Assembly (NCBI GenBank): GCA_018266105.1
Contig: JAFEBA010000017.1
Coordinates: 61,022 to 125,021, forward strand
DNA from: a bacterium
GTDB taxonomy: Bacteria > Vulcanimicrobiota > Xenobia > Xenobiales > JADMJV01
DNA length: 64,000 nucleotides
Direction of reading: 5' to 3'
This document shows positions 55,262 to 63,918 of the stretch, in pieces. The translations under genes and the position numbers were made by a program. The notes beneath the pieces were generated by a model. The model was not told the DNA's origin, searched no databases, and saw only the letters and a program-made list of their open reading frames with translations. How positions within the stretch are numbered: position 1 is the stretch's first letter; each line of letters begins with the position of its first letter.

Positions 55262-55422
55262 TCGACAGGCTCCTTGATGACTTATGTAGAGCTCGGCTGT
55301 CGAGGCACGACTGTTGTCCCTAGGGTTTGGGTTGTGTCTACGCTCCCACCCCAACTCGAGCGCAAACAACAGGAAATCTCGAACGACCTTGCTACTGTGT
55401 GGGGAAATTCCCCCACCAAGTC

Positions 55423-55452
55423 AGGGTAGCGCATGGGGTCCTTCTGTGTCAA
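55423..55452 (-). promoter_or_regulatory. sigma-70-type promoter of the zinc-ribbon/YcaO operon
   Basis: On the minus strand TTGACA (complement of 55447-55452) is followed after 18 nt by TACCCT (complement of 55423-55428). Transcription would begin near 55416, giving a leader of about 155 nt that includes the palindrome GGGGAAATTCCCC (55401-55413). Confidence 0.6.
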
Positions 55453-55467
55453 CTAAAATAAGGCCTT

Positions 55468-57006
55468 TCAGACCCGCGCCTGCTCTAGAAGAGAACGTCC
55501 AGTCATCTCTGCAGGCACATTCAAGCCCATCAAATGGAGGATTGTGGGAGCTACGTCACCCAGAACCCCTCCCTCGCGAAGATGCGCATCTTTGGGCCCG
55601 CCGATCAGAATGCAGGGCACAGGATTGGTGGTGTGAGCGGTGTGCGGAGCACCATTTTCGTCGATCATCACCTCGGCATTGCCGTGGTCAGCCAGCACAA
55701 TGACTGCTCCACCCTGCCCCAGAACCTCCTCAACCAGCAGACCAAGCCCCTGATCGCTGGCCTCGCAGGCCTTGATGGCGGCCTCTAAAGAACCGGTATG
55801 ACCCACCATATCCGGATTTGCGAAATTAATTAAAACAAAGTCGTCTTTCTTTTCCTTCAGCCTGCTGAGAGTGTCTTGAGCCAGCGCGGGCTCGCTCATC
55901 TCCGGCTGCAAATCGTAGGTCGCCACCTTGGGAGAGGCGACCATGTGGCGGTCTTCTCCAGGGAATGGCTGCTCCAGAGTAGCATTAAAGAAGTAGGTGA
56001 CGTGGGGATACTTCTCCGTCTCGGCGGTGTGATACTGACGCCTGCCCGCCGCGCTGATCACCTCAGCCAGACAATGAGTCAGAGGAGGCAGGGCAAAGGC
56101 GAATGGCCGCTTGACCTGCTCGCCATAGCTCATCAGCGAGACATAATGTAAATTCTGAATCACCTTAGAACGTTCGAATTCTTTCCATTCCGGCCCGTTT
56201 AAGAGCGCCGCGCTCAACTGCTTGGCTCGATCAGCTCGAAAATTGAAAAAGATCCAACCGTCGCCGTCCTGCATTTCTTCCGCTCGACCCACCACCGTGG
56301 GCAGGATAAACTCATCCGTCTCACCCCGCTGGTACGCCTTCTGGACCGCCTCGCGAGCGCTATCGGCCTGAAATTCACCCTGGCCGCTCACGATCGCCTT
56401 ATAAGCCCGAGTCACCCGTTCCCAACGCTTGTCGCGATCCATCGCGTAGTAGCGACCGATCACCGTGGCCACTCGGTAGTCCCCACCTCCGCGAGCCAGG
56501 TAATCCTCCAACTCGCCCAGATATTCCAGCCCAGAATCGGGCGGAGTGTCCCGTCCGTCCGTAAAACAGTGCACTCTCAGCTTCTCAATGCCCTGGCGAC
56601 GGGCCAACTCGACCAGAGCCAGCACATGGCTAAGTTCGCTGTGCACTCCACCCCGACTGACCAGCCCCCCCAAATGAAGCGTACCACCATCAGCCTTGAC
56701 CTTATTGCAAATCTCGAGAAAGGCTTCGTTCTTAAAGAAGCTCCCGTCTTCAATGGAGGCGTCCAGGTAAGTCAGACTCTGCATCACCACACGGCCGGAG
56801 CCCAGATTGAGATGGCCCACTTCCGAGTTGCCCATCTGGCCTCGAGGCAGCCCCACGGCCAGGCCCGATGCCTCGAGCTGGGTGTGAGGCCAGCTGGCCC
56901 AGTAGCGGTCGAAATTGGGCGTATTGGCGAGTTCCACAGCATTACCGGGTCCGGGGGGGGCGATTCCAAATCCATCGAGAATGACCAACATAACGGGACG
57001 CATCAT
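55468..57006 (-). CDS. gpmI: 2,3-bisphosphoglycerate-independent phosphoglycerate mutase
   Basis: A 512-residue glycolytic enzyme of normal length that interconverts 3- and 2-phosphoglycerate using two manganese ions. The alkaline-phosphatase-like start VMLVILDGFG (metal Asp), GQMGNSEVGHLNLG with the phosphoserine (near residue 61), HCFTDGRDTPP, NFRADRAKQL, FANPDMVGHTG and ADHGNAEVM are all present. Start ATG at 57006 or 57003. It ends 16 nt from the next upstream gene's stop, all on the minus strand. Confidence 0.97.
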   Translation of the reverse strand: MMRPVMLVILDGFGIAPPGPGNAVELANTPNFDRYWASWPHTQLEASGLAVGLPRGQMGNSEVGHLNLGSGRVVMQSLTYLDASIEDGSFFKNEAFLEICNKVKADGGTLHLGGLVSRGGVHSELSHVLALVELARRQGIEKLRVHCFTDGRDTPPDSGLEYLGELEDYLARGGGDYRVATVIGRYYAMDRDKRWERVTRAYKAIVSGQGEFQADSAREAVQKAYQRGETDEFILPTVVGRAEEMQDGDGWIFFNFRADRAKQLSAALLNGPEWKEFERSKVIQNLHYVSLMSYGEQVKRPFAFALPPLTHCLAEVISAAGRRQYHTAETEKYPHVTYFFNATLEQPFPGEDRHMVASPKVATYDLQPEMSEPALAQDTLSRLKEKKDDFVLINFANPDMVGHTGSLEAAIKACEASDQGLGLLVEEVLGQGGAVIVLADHGNAEVMIDENGAPHTAHTTNPVPCILIGGPKDAHLREGGVLGDVAPTILHLMGLNVPAEMTGRSLLEQARV

Positions 57007-57014
57007 TAAAAACC

Positions 57015-57341
57015 TCAGTCCGCTAGAATCTTGCGCAGCTCGTGACTATCCAGCCATAAACCGCGACACTCCGGGCACACATCCACAGGCACGCCGCGCA
57101 CAATAAAGACTTCCATCGTCAACTTGCATCGCGGGCATTGCAACTGGCCTTCGGGAACCTCACGCTTCTTTTCGAACGCGATGGGTTCGAAAAAAAACTG
57201 CGGTTTGTCCACCGTGCACACCATCGTCTCGGGCACCTGATCGTCGAACCACAGACCATCACAAAGGGGGCATTCATCCACCGTGAAGTTGGACATCGTG
57301 CGGCTACGCAAGGGCTCGATGCAGTTGGGACACAGGTGCAT
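57015..57341 (-). CDS. tandem TFIIB-type zinc-ribbon protein
   Basis: A 108-residue protein with two zf-TFIIB-like (PF13453) units: CPNC...VDECPLCDGLWFD (residues 4-33) and CPRCKLTMEVF...VDVCPECRGLWLDSHEL (about 69-103). Each binds one zinc with CxxC pairs and ends in the conserved GLW. The role is unknown. It precedes gpmI by 8 nt. Confidence 0.85.
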   Translation of the reverse strand: MHLCPNCIEPLRSRTMSNFTVDECPLCDGLWFDDQVPETMVCTVDKPQFFFEPIAFEKKREVPEGQLQCPRCKLTMEVFIVRGVPVDVCPECRGLWLDSHELRKILAD

Positions 57342-57387
57342 GCAGGAAAGCTTCCCACCCTAAACGTAGCCCACCTGCTCACCTTCC

Positions 57388-57942
57388 ATGGAACATCACT
57401 TTTTTGCCTACTGCCCGCTCAGCTACGACGGCGACTTCTACCCGGAGGCACCTCCTGGTTGCGAACTGACGCCGTTGTTTCAGGCCAGCCCCGGCCTGCT
57501 GCTGTGCATCTGCCACATCACGGACCACTTGCAACTGGAAGCAGAATTCGAATCCATTCGCCCCTATCTGGTGGGCGAACGCATGCATCGCTTGCTGCAC
57601 TCTGGCATGCGCTGGCCTCCAGCCCTGGCACTGGCTCGACTGCGTTGCGCTGATTGGCCCGTGGAACAGTTGGGCCTGGACGAGTTCGAAGATCGGATGA
57701 TCCCGCTGCTCCAGCAGTGCCTTCAGCGTCAGAATCGCATCCCGGCCCAGCTGCTAGAAGCGCGCAGCAACGCCACCGATCTGACCCGAGGAGAGTATTT
57801 TTGGGTCACTCAAGGCCACGAAGACAGCCGCTGGGTCCGCTGGGTGACCACCGATTATCGCACTTGCGAGGGACCGCCCGATCTCTTTCACTGGCCTCGG
57901 AGTCCACGCGCCAATGAAGGGGAACCCTCCCCCACCACGTAG
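57388..57942 (+). CDS. hypothetical protein
   Basis: A 184-residue soluble protein. The N-terminal part (YCPLSYDGDFYPEAP, LLLCICHITDHLQLEAEF) has alternating strands and helices; the C-terminus is polar and probably disordered (RSPRANEGEPSPTT). No motif is recognised. It lies 11 nt before the OleA-like gene and so may be part of that operon. Confidence 0.55.
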   Translation: MEHHFFAYCPLSYDGDFYPEAPPGCELTPLFQASPGLLLCICHITDHLQLEAEFESIRPYLVGERMHRLLHSGMRWPPALALARLRCADWPVEQLGLDEFEDRMIPLLQQCLQRQNRIPAQLLEARSNATDLTRGEYFWVTQGHEDSRWVRWVTTDYRTCEGPPDLFHWPRSPRANEGEPSPTT

Positions 57943-57953
57943 ACAGCAGCCTC

Positions 57954-58970
57954 ATGTTGCTCCAAAATGTATGCCTGGAAGGGGTTGCCTACGAGCTACC
58001 CGCCTACGTGATGACCACCGACGCCATCTTCGATGAACTTGCCCCGATGCTGGAGCGTCTCAAGATTCCCCAGGAAGCGATCGCGGCCGCATCCGGCGTG
58101 GAAGAACGACGGTTTTTCCCCGCCGGCACGACCATCGTGGAGAGCAGCACTCGAGCAGCTCGCAAGGTTTTAGAGAAAACCGGCGTCGACCCGATGGACA
58201 TCGGCTGCATTGTCAGCACATCAGTCTGCAAGGATTACATCGAGCCTTCCATGGCCAGCATTGTCCACGGCGAACTGGGCCTATCACCCAGTTGTCTCAA
58301 CTTCGACATCGGCAATGCCTGCCTGGCCTTCATGAACGGTGTCTCGATCGTCGGCGACATGATCGCTCAGGGACGGATCAAGGCGGCCCTGATCATCGAT
58401 TCGGAGTCTTCCCGGGAAGTGGTGGAAGCCACCATTCGCCATCTGCTCAAGCCGAACATCAGCGTGGCCGACTTCCAGCTGCACTTTGCCGCGCTGACCC
58501 TGGGGTCGGGAGCGGTGGCGGCGGTGCTGACCCACAGCAGCATATCCAGGACCGGCCATCAGGTGATCGGCCATGTCAACGTGGCCGACACTCGTCATCG
58601 CAACCTGTGCCTGGGCAACCGCACCGAGATGACGGTCCAGGCCCGCCCGCTGATGGAGGCCGGAGTCTCGCTGGCCAACCGCACCTGGCAGAAATGTCAG
58701 GAAGTCTTCGGCTGGAGCGATGATAAAATCGACCTCTACGTCGGTCATCAGGTTGGCCGGCGCCACTACGAGGTTCTCTTTAGTTCTCTTGGACTCAACC
58801 AGGCCAACTCTTTTGTGACCTATCCCTTCCTGGGCAACGTCGGTCCGGCCTCGGTTCCGCTCACCCTGGCGCTGGCCGAGGAGGCTGGACGCCTCAAACC
58901 CGGTTCGCGGGTGGCGCTGATGGGCATCGGTTCGGGCCTGAACTGCTCCATGATGGAAGTGCGCTGGTGA
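57954..58970 (+). CDS. thiolase-fold 3-oxoacyl-ACP synthase III / OleA-like enzyme
   Basis: A 338-residue condensing enzyme. The catalytic triad of the KAS III group is present: Cys123 in GNACLAFMNG, His265 in YVGHQVGRRH, and Asn near 296 in GNVGPASV. SGVEERRFFPAGTT resembles OleA rather than FabH. OleA joins two fatty acyl chains head to head in olefin synthesis, while other members make polyketide starters or lactones. No oleB, oleC or oleD is in the window, so the product is open. Its stop overlaps the next gene. Confidence 0.8.
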   Translation: MLLQNVCLEGVAYELPAYVMTTDAIFDELAPMLERLKIPQEAIAAASGVEERRFFPAGTTIVESSTRAARKVLEKTGVDPMDIGCIVSTSVCKDYIEPSMASIVHGELGLSPSCLNFDIGNACLAFMNGVSIVGDMIAQGRIKAALIIDSESSREVVEATIRHLLKPNISVADFQLHFAALTLGSGAVAAVLTHSSISRTGHQVIGHVNVADTRHRNLCLGNRTEMTVQARPLMEAGVSLANRTWQKCQEVFGWSDDKIDLYVGHQVGRRHYEVLFSSLGLNQANSFVTYPFLGNVGPASVPLTLALAEEAGRLKPGSRVALMGIGSGLNCSMMEVRW

Positions 58971-60370
58971 GCGACGACCTCCACCCTCTGGTGGAGGCGG
59001 CTGACGAGGCCAGTGCCCGCCCCGCTCCGCCTCAAGTCATCTTGAGCCCGGAAGCGGCCGAGAAGTCACCGGGGTTCGGCGAGGCCCTAAAGGGCTTGAA
59101 AGCTTCAGGCCCGGCCTACTGGCTGGTTAACCTGGTTAATTTCAGCGACGGCATCGCCTACTTCGGCATTCTGAATCTGCTGGTTCTGTATTTTTCCAAG
59201 GACCTGCATATCGCCGATCAGTATGCCTCGATGTACGTCTCGGTGCTGACCGGCCCGGTGGCCCTGCTGATGGTGCCCGGAGGTTGGATTTCCGACCGGG
59301 TGGGCACGCGCAACGCGATCTCGCTGTCGCTTCTGCTGGGCGCTCTCGGTCGCGGGGGCCTGTGGGCCTGCACTCACCTTTCCCCAAACATGGTCCCGTT
59401 CGGGGTAATCACCTCCCTCCTGACCATGGCCCTGGCCACCGGCATCCTTCAACCCGCTCTCTATGCCGGAGTCAAAGAGACCACTCCGACTCGATACGCC
59501 AGCATGGGCTTCAGTCTGCTTTACGCCATTATGAACCTGGGAATCGTGGCTGAAAGCGCCATCTCTCCCTTCATTCGAACCGATTCTGGACTGGGCTGGG
59601 GAATTCGTGGCGTGCTGGCCGTCATGGTCGCCATCACCGTGCTGCAACTGGTCATTCACCTGCTGGCCTTCCCCAAGCTTTCAACAACTCAGACCGCCTC
59701 GGACAGCCAGGATGGGATCGGAATCGGCGGAACCCCAGAGGCGCCAGCGCCCAAAGGCACAATCTTCAATCTGCGCTTCTTTTACTTCATCTTCATCCTG
59801 TTGCCGGTGCGAACGCTCTTTGCCCATCAATGGCTGACCGTTCCCGACTATATTTTTCGTTGCTTTGATCAATCCGTGGCCGACCGCTACGAGTGGTTCA
59901 CCGGTCTCAATCCGCTGGTGGTCATGGTCGCCGTTCCACTCTTTTGTCACCTGACGTCCCGAGTCCATGTCTTGCGCATGATGATTATCGGTACGGCCGT
60001 GAGCGCCGCCGCCACCTTCCTACTCTCGCTGCCCCCCGATCCGACCCGACTGATCGCCTATGTGATTGTCTTTTCGCTGGGAGAAGCACTTTGGGCCAGT
60101 CGCTTCCTGGAATACATCGCCGCCCTGGCCCCGCCGGGCCAGGTGGGGCTGTACATGGGCGTGGCCAACCTGCCCTGGTTTTTAGCCAAGTTCACCACCG
60201 GTTTCTACTCGGGATGGATGCTCACTCATTACCTTCCCAAGTCTGGACAGCTGAACCCGGAGGCACTCTGGACGCTTTATGGTCTGATCGCTTGCGTCAG
60301 TCCGGTCGGACTTCTCATTGCTTATCCCTGGTTACGGGCTGGAGACAAAGAAAATGCGGGTGAACCTTGA
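58967..60370 (+). CDS. POT/MFS-type transporter
   Basis: A 467-residue membrane protein with about twelve hydrophobic segments. SDGIAYFGILNLLVLYFSKDL, then GGWISDRVGTRNAISLSLLL (the MFS loop 2-3 motif) and LQPALYAGVKETTP fit the proton-dependent oligopeptide (POT) branch of the MFS. Residues 1-45 are a polar N-terminal tail. A GTG start overlapping the condensing-enzyme stop by 4 nt implies coupling, so the transporter may handle that enzyme's product or a related solute. Confidence 0.78.
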   Translation: MSDDLHPLVEAADEASARPAPPQVILSPEAAEKSPGFGEALKGLKASGPAYWLVNLVNFSDGIAYFGILNLLVLYFSKDLHIADQYASMYVSVLTGPVALLMVPGGWISDRVGTRNAISLSLLLGALGRGGLWACTHLSPNMVPFGVITSLLTMALATGILQPALYAGVKETTPTRYASMGFSLLYAIMNLGIVAESAISPFIRTDSGLGWGIRGVLAVMVAITVLQLVIHLLAFPKLSTTQTASDSQDGIGIGGTPEAPAPKGTIFNLRFFYFIFILLPVRTLFAHQWLTVPDYIFRCFDQSVADRYEWFTGLNPLVVMVAVPLFCHLTSRVHVLRMMIIGTAVSAAATFLLSLPPDPTRLIAYVIVFSLGEALWASRFLEYIAALAPPGQVGLYMGVANLPWFLAKFTTGFYSGWMLTHYLPKSGQLNPEALWTLYGLIACVSPVGLLIAYPWLRAGDKENAGEP

Positions 60371-60392
60371 ATACGTCAACAGGAGGTGCTGA

Positions 60393-60623
60393 ATGAGTCT
60401 GTCCAAACAAGAGGCCCAGCGTCTTTTGGAGCGGGTTGGCAAACTGGAGAACCAGGTAGCCAGCCTCAAGTTTAAGCTGGAAGCTTTCGAAAGAATCCTG
60501 AGGCCCGAGGAGCTGATGCGCCGCGTCAAAGAGGGCATCGCTGAAGAAAAACGCAAAGCAGAAGCTGCCAAAGTCGACATGGCCGCGGCGGCCGAACTGC
60601 TGGGCCGCAAACCGGTGACTTAG
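60393..60623 (+). CDS. small coiled-coil protein
   Basis: A 76-residue highly charged protein predicted to be a coiled coil (EAQRLLERVGKLENQVASLK and FKLEAFERIL heptads). Good ribosome site AGGAGG at 60381-60386. It lies 22 nt after the transporter gene and 2 nt before the next. Not recognised. Confidence 0.6.
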   Translation: MSLSKQEAQRLLERVGKLENQVASLKFKLEAFERILRPEELMRRVKEGIAEEKRKAEAAKVDMAAAAELLGRKPVT

Positions 60624-60625
60624 GC

Positions 60626-61354
60626 TTGTTTTTAGAGGTCTTCTTCGTAGCCGCGGCCGGTTGGCTGCTTTTCGGGAATTTGGAGACGCAATCGCGTGTC
60701 CAGCGGATCAACCGTGCCCTGGAGGAAGGCCGTCCTTATGACTTTCTGCGCGACATCGACCTGGAATTGGAGCGTCGCCCCAGCGGCCCCCTCTACGAAT
60801 TACTCAAACTCAACCGCTCGGCCGGGTTAGTTTACATCGGCCAGTTCGATGAGGCCCTGGTCGCTTTGCGCAGCGTCAATCGCCCCAAACTGAGCGCCGG
60901 CTGGTGGGGTCGTCAGAAGAAGTTTACCGATGCCCTCTACTACAACAACCTGCTCTACACGTTGCTGTGCGCTCGGCGCTATCAGGAAGCGGTGGAAGTC
61001 TGGAGTGAATCGGCCGAGAAAATCGTGCCCCGCACAGGACATCCCCTGCTCGATCACTGCTTGAAAGGCACGGCCGCAACCTACCAGTATCACTGCGGAG
61101 ACCTGCCCATCGCGCGTGAGACCCTGGAGCGGCTGCTGCAGGAAGCCAATATCCCCAGGCTCTACAAAGCCCACCGCCTCTACTATCTGGGCCGCATCGA
61201 TCTGTTCGAAGGTCGCTTTGACCTGGCCATGCAACGCATCGAGGAGGCTGCCCGACTTGCCCCTAACGGCTTTCTGGCTGAGGAGCCCAAGCGGCTGACC
61301 ATGGGCGAAGAACGCATCCCCAACCCGGGAGCGGGTCGGGCCATTCCGCTTTAA
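60626..61354 (+). CDS. membrane-anchored TPR-like protein
   Basis: A 242-residue protein. The TTG start at 60626 gives an N-terminal anchor (FLEVFFVAAAGWLLFGN). The body contains TPR-like repeats: GLVYIGQFDEALVALRSVN, LLCARRYQEAVEVWSES and GRFDLAMQRIEEAARLAPNG. It is two bases downstream of the coiled-coil gene. Function unknown. Confidence 0.6.
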   Translation: MFLEVFFVAAAGWLLFGNLETQSRVQRINRALEEGRPYDFLRDIDLELERRPSGPLYELLKLNRSAGLVYIGQFDEALVALRSVNRPKLSAGWWGRQKKFTDALYYNNLLYTLLCARRYQEAVEVWSESAEKIVPRTGHPLLDHCLKGTAATYQYHCGDLPIARETLERLLQEANIPRLYKAHRLYYLGRIDLFEGRFDLAMQRIEEAARLAPNGFLAEEPKRLTMGEERIPNPGAGRAIPL

Positions 61355-61414
61355 TCACCCGAAATTCACCCAAGTCGGCACAGGCGCGGCTTTGTTCTTT
61401 TCGAAGCCTTGTCT

Positions 61415-62590
61415 GTGAAAATTCTCTTTTTCTTGATACTGCTAAGCCTGACCGCCTGGAGTCAGACGCCCCAGCTGTCTCAACCCGGGGGGGAAGAGAG
61501 CTGGCTCCAATTCCTGGACAACCGGCGGCTTACGGTCGACGAAGGCAACGGCTTCTGGCTCTGGGACGTAGGCCAGCGCAGGCTTGTTGCCCATCCGCAA
61601 GGACTGAAACGTATTCTGCAACTCACTGCCAGCCCCGACCACCGCTACCTGATCGCCAGTGACTACCCCAGTTGCGCCCGAGTGTACCGATTCTCGGATT
61701 GCCGCCCCCTTTACGCTTACCAGCCACAAAATCCCAATCCGGACGGTTCCTATGAGATTCAATTCAGTAGCGACGGCAGCAGTATGCTGCTCCTGGGAGC
61801 TTCCCATGGAGCCAGCAATCCCGACCCGAGAGTGCGTCAGGTGGATCTGGCCAGCGGGCGGGAAATTCGAAGCTTTGACTTCGGCCACAAACGTGCCAAC
61901 CGCAATTCCATCCTGTGCGGCCCCAGGATGCGCATGGCCCGCGCCGCGGGCACTCGGCTTCAACTCTGGGACCTGAAAAGCGGCCGCCAAATGGCCCAAT
62001 CCACCCTGCCCGAAAACTTTCCTCGCCTCAGCCCTGACGCAGAGGGCTTTGTCTGCGACACCGGCCAGCACAAGGCCCTCTATGCTTGGGACGACCTGCA
62101 CAAAATCCGTGACCTGGACCCAGACCTGAGCAACGAGCAGCCGCGGGCGAGTCCGGACGGAAAGCTGCACTGGAGCAAAGACGAACAATTCTTCAAGGTC
62201 ACGCGAGATTCAGATCAGAAAGTCATCTACCAGGGTCCGGCCAGCCATATGCTGGAGAACTGGCTCAGCCTGGGCTTTCAGATCTACCCCAATCAACCAT
62301 CCAACCGTGTCGACCCGGTCTACGACTTTGATGGTCGAAAAATCGGAACACTGCCGCGAGTCATGCTGGGCTACCCTGACCACGGCCTGATCAGCGACCA
62401 GCCAGGCTACGGTGGGCCCTTAACCTTATACGATTACCGGAAAATCAAGCCCGTCGGTCATCTCAGTTTTGCCACGCCACCCGCCTACAGCCCGAACGGG
62501 AAAGTCATGGCTGTATTGACTCGTAAGGGTGTGCTGCTGATCGACATAAGCGCGACCCTGGCGGTAGGAAGAATCGTGCCCTGCCCCTAG
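61415..62590 (+). CDS. secreted WD40/beta-propeller protein
   Basis: A 391-residue protein with a signal peptide (MKILFFLILLSLTAWS). The rest has WD-like repeats spaced about 45 residues: FWLWDVGQRRLVAH, LQLWDLKSGRQMAQ, with DG/SPDGK turns (RASPDGKLHWSKD, AYSPNGKVMAVLT). Such propellers are binding scaffolds. A GTG start at 61415 was chosen over TTG 61409. Confidence 0.72.
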   Translation: MKILFFLILLSLTAWSQTPQLSQPGGEESWLQFLDNRRLTVDEGNGFWLWDVGQRRLVAHPQGLKRILQLTASPDHRYLIASDYPSCARVYRFSDCRPLYAYQPQNPNPDGSYEIQFSSDGSSMLLLGASHGASNPDPRVRQVDLASGREIRSFDFGHKRANRNSILCGPRMRMARAAGTRLQLWDLKSGRQMAQSTLPENFPRLSPDAEGFVCDTGQHKALYAWDDLHKIRDLDPDLSNEQPRASPDGKLHWSKDEQFFKVTRDSDQKVIYQGPASHMLENWLSLGFQIYPNQPSNRVDPVYDFDGRKIGTLPRVMLGYPDHGLISDQPGYGGPLTLYDYRKIKPVGHLSFATPPAYSPNGKVMAVLTRKGVLLIDISATLAVGRIVPCP

Positions 62591-62837
62591 AGCGGCGGCA
62601 GCTTCTGCTGCAACACCTGATCGCAGCTCTGGATATGCTTGCCCACGTGAGCGATCTGCCGATCGATATTTGAGAGGCGGCCGCATCCCGGCTCCGGCTC
62701 AAGAACTCGACCTGCTCGCGCAATGCATCCCTTTCTGAACGGACAGATTCCGGCGAACTGGCCAGACGAGCCTGATGACTGGCCTGAAATTCGACTCGGC
62801 GGCCGAGCCGGAAAGCAAGAGCGGGTGGTATCGTCAT
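62587..62837 (-). pseudogene. small coiled-coil ORF with an apparent frameshift
   Basis: On the minus strand ATG 62837 opens a coding-like frame (MTIPPALAFRLGRRVEFQAS and ERDALREQVEFLSRS). Near 62683 its coding character moves to another frame (SNIDRQIAHVGKHIQSCDQV), which ends at TAG 62587. The two halves join if one C is added in the GCGGCCGCCTC run. This may be a real mutation, a sequencing error in a GC-rich run, or chance. The protein would be about 84 residues, charged and helical. It lies between two plus-strand genes. Confidence 0.4.
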
Positions 62838-62887
62838 CTCCAAAGGTTAGCAAGAGGTTGCCGTGGTAAAATGTCTGTTGCGTGTCT

Positions 62888-63856
62888 ATGCTGCCCTGGC
62901 TCCGCCTCCTCACCGCCCTGGTTCTGGTTTTCAACTGCTACCTGCAGGCCCGGGCTGAATGGGGAAATGATGACGAAATCGATACGGAGCTGAACTCCGT
63001 CAGCAATTGGGGGCGTTGGGGAAACGAAGATCAGCTCGGCACCCTGAACTATCTGACCGACGCGTCGCGTCTGCGAGCGGCCGGCCTCATCCGGACCGGA
63101 CGTACTGTTTCCCTGGCCCGACCGCTGAGCATGCTGCCGGCCAACCTACGCAAGGGCAGCTATCATCTGCTCAGTTACACCGATCCCGCCCCCGGTGAGT
63201 CCGGTTGCCTGGACAATATCGCGATGGTCTTCCACGGCTTCAAAGTCACCCACATCGACGCCCTCTGCCATTTTTTTACGCCGCTCGGGTCCCAAGGCAT
63301 GTACAACGGCTTCAGCCTCAACCACATTACGCCCACGGGCGCGACCCGCCTCGGAGTTGAAACCATGGGTGAGCGCGGAATCGTGGGCCGCGGAGTCTTG
63401 CTCGACGTGGCCGCTCTGCGAGGCCGACCCCTGGAACCGGGCTCGGCTATCTACCCGTCTGACCTGGAGGCGGCCGAAAAACTGGCCGGAGTGCGCGTCG
63501 GCGAGGGAGACATCCTGTTCATCCGCAACGGCGCGGGTGATGCCAACCAGCTGACAAGAGCCAGCGGCTTGCACCCCAGCTGTTTACCCTGGCTTCACCA
63601 AAGGCGAGTGGCTGTGCTGGGCGGGGACAGCGACAACGACGTTCATCCCCCCCTGCCCGGCCTGAAACGTTGGGCCGAACCGATTCATATGATCGCCCTA
63701 CCGTACATGGGGTTACCCCTGCTGGATCAGGCTGAACTGGAAGCGCTCAGCCTGACTTGCAAAGAATACGGCCGCTGGGAGTTCTTCGTGAGCCTGGCCC
63801 CCTGGCGCTTCATCGGCACGACCGCCTCTCCCGTCAATCCGCTAGCCGTATTCTAA
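62888..63856 (+). CDS. cyclase-family hydrolase (kynurenine formamidase-like), secreted
   Basis: A 322-residue protein with a signal peptide (LPWLRLLTALVLVFNCYLQARA). The metal-binding motif of the cyclase family (PF04199) is visible as THIDALCHFF near residue 120; the usual HxGTHxDxPxH is partly altered (FHGFKVTHIDALCH). VGRGVLLDV and GDILFIRNG are typical. Relatives hydrolyse N-formylkynurenine or isatin. The signal peptide makes tryptophan catabolism less likely. ATG 62888 or GTG 62882. Confidence 0.75.
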   Translation: MLPWLRLLTALVLVFNCYLQARAEWGNDDEIDTELNSVSNWGRWGNEDQLGTLNYLTDASRLRAAGLIRTGRTVSLARPLSMLPANLRKGSYHLLSYTDPAPGESGCLDNIAMVFHGFKVTHIDALCHFFTPLGSQGMYNGFSLNHITPTGATRLGVETMGERGIVGRGVLLDVAALRGRPLEPGSAIYPSDLEAAEKLAGVRVGEGDILFIRNGAGDANQLTRASGLHPSCLPWLHQRRVAVLGGDSDNDVHPPLPGLKRWAEPIHMIALPYMGLPLLDQAELEALSLTCKEYGRWEFFVSLAPWRFIGTTASPVNPLAVF

Positions 63857-63880
63857 TCCATCAGACACTGCACCACAAAA

Positions 63881-63908
63881 TAAAAAAGGCGCCGTGGTAA
63901 GCGGCGCC
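63881..63908 (-). terminator. intrinsic terminator for a gene at the right edge
   Basis: On the minus strand GGCGCCG (complement of 63902-63908) pairs with CGGCGCC (complement of 63888-63894) and is followed by TTTTTTA (complement of 63881-63887). Confidence 0.88.
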
Positions 63909-63918
63909 CGACAAGGGA

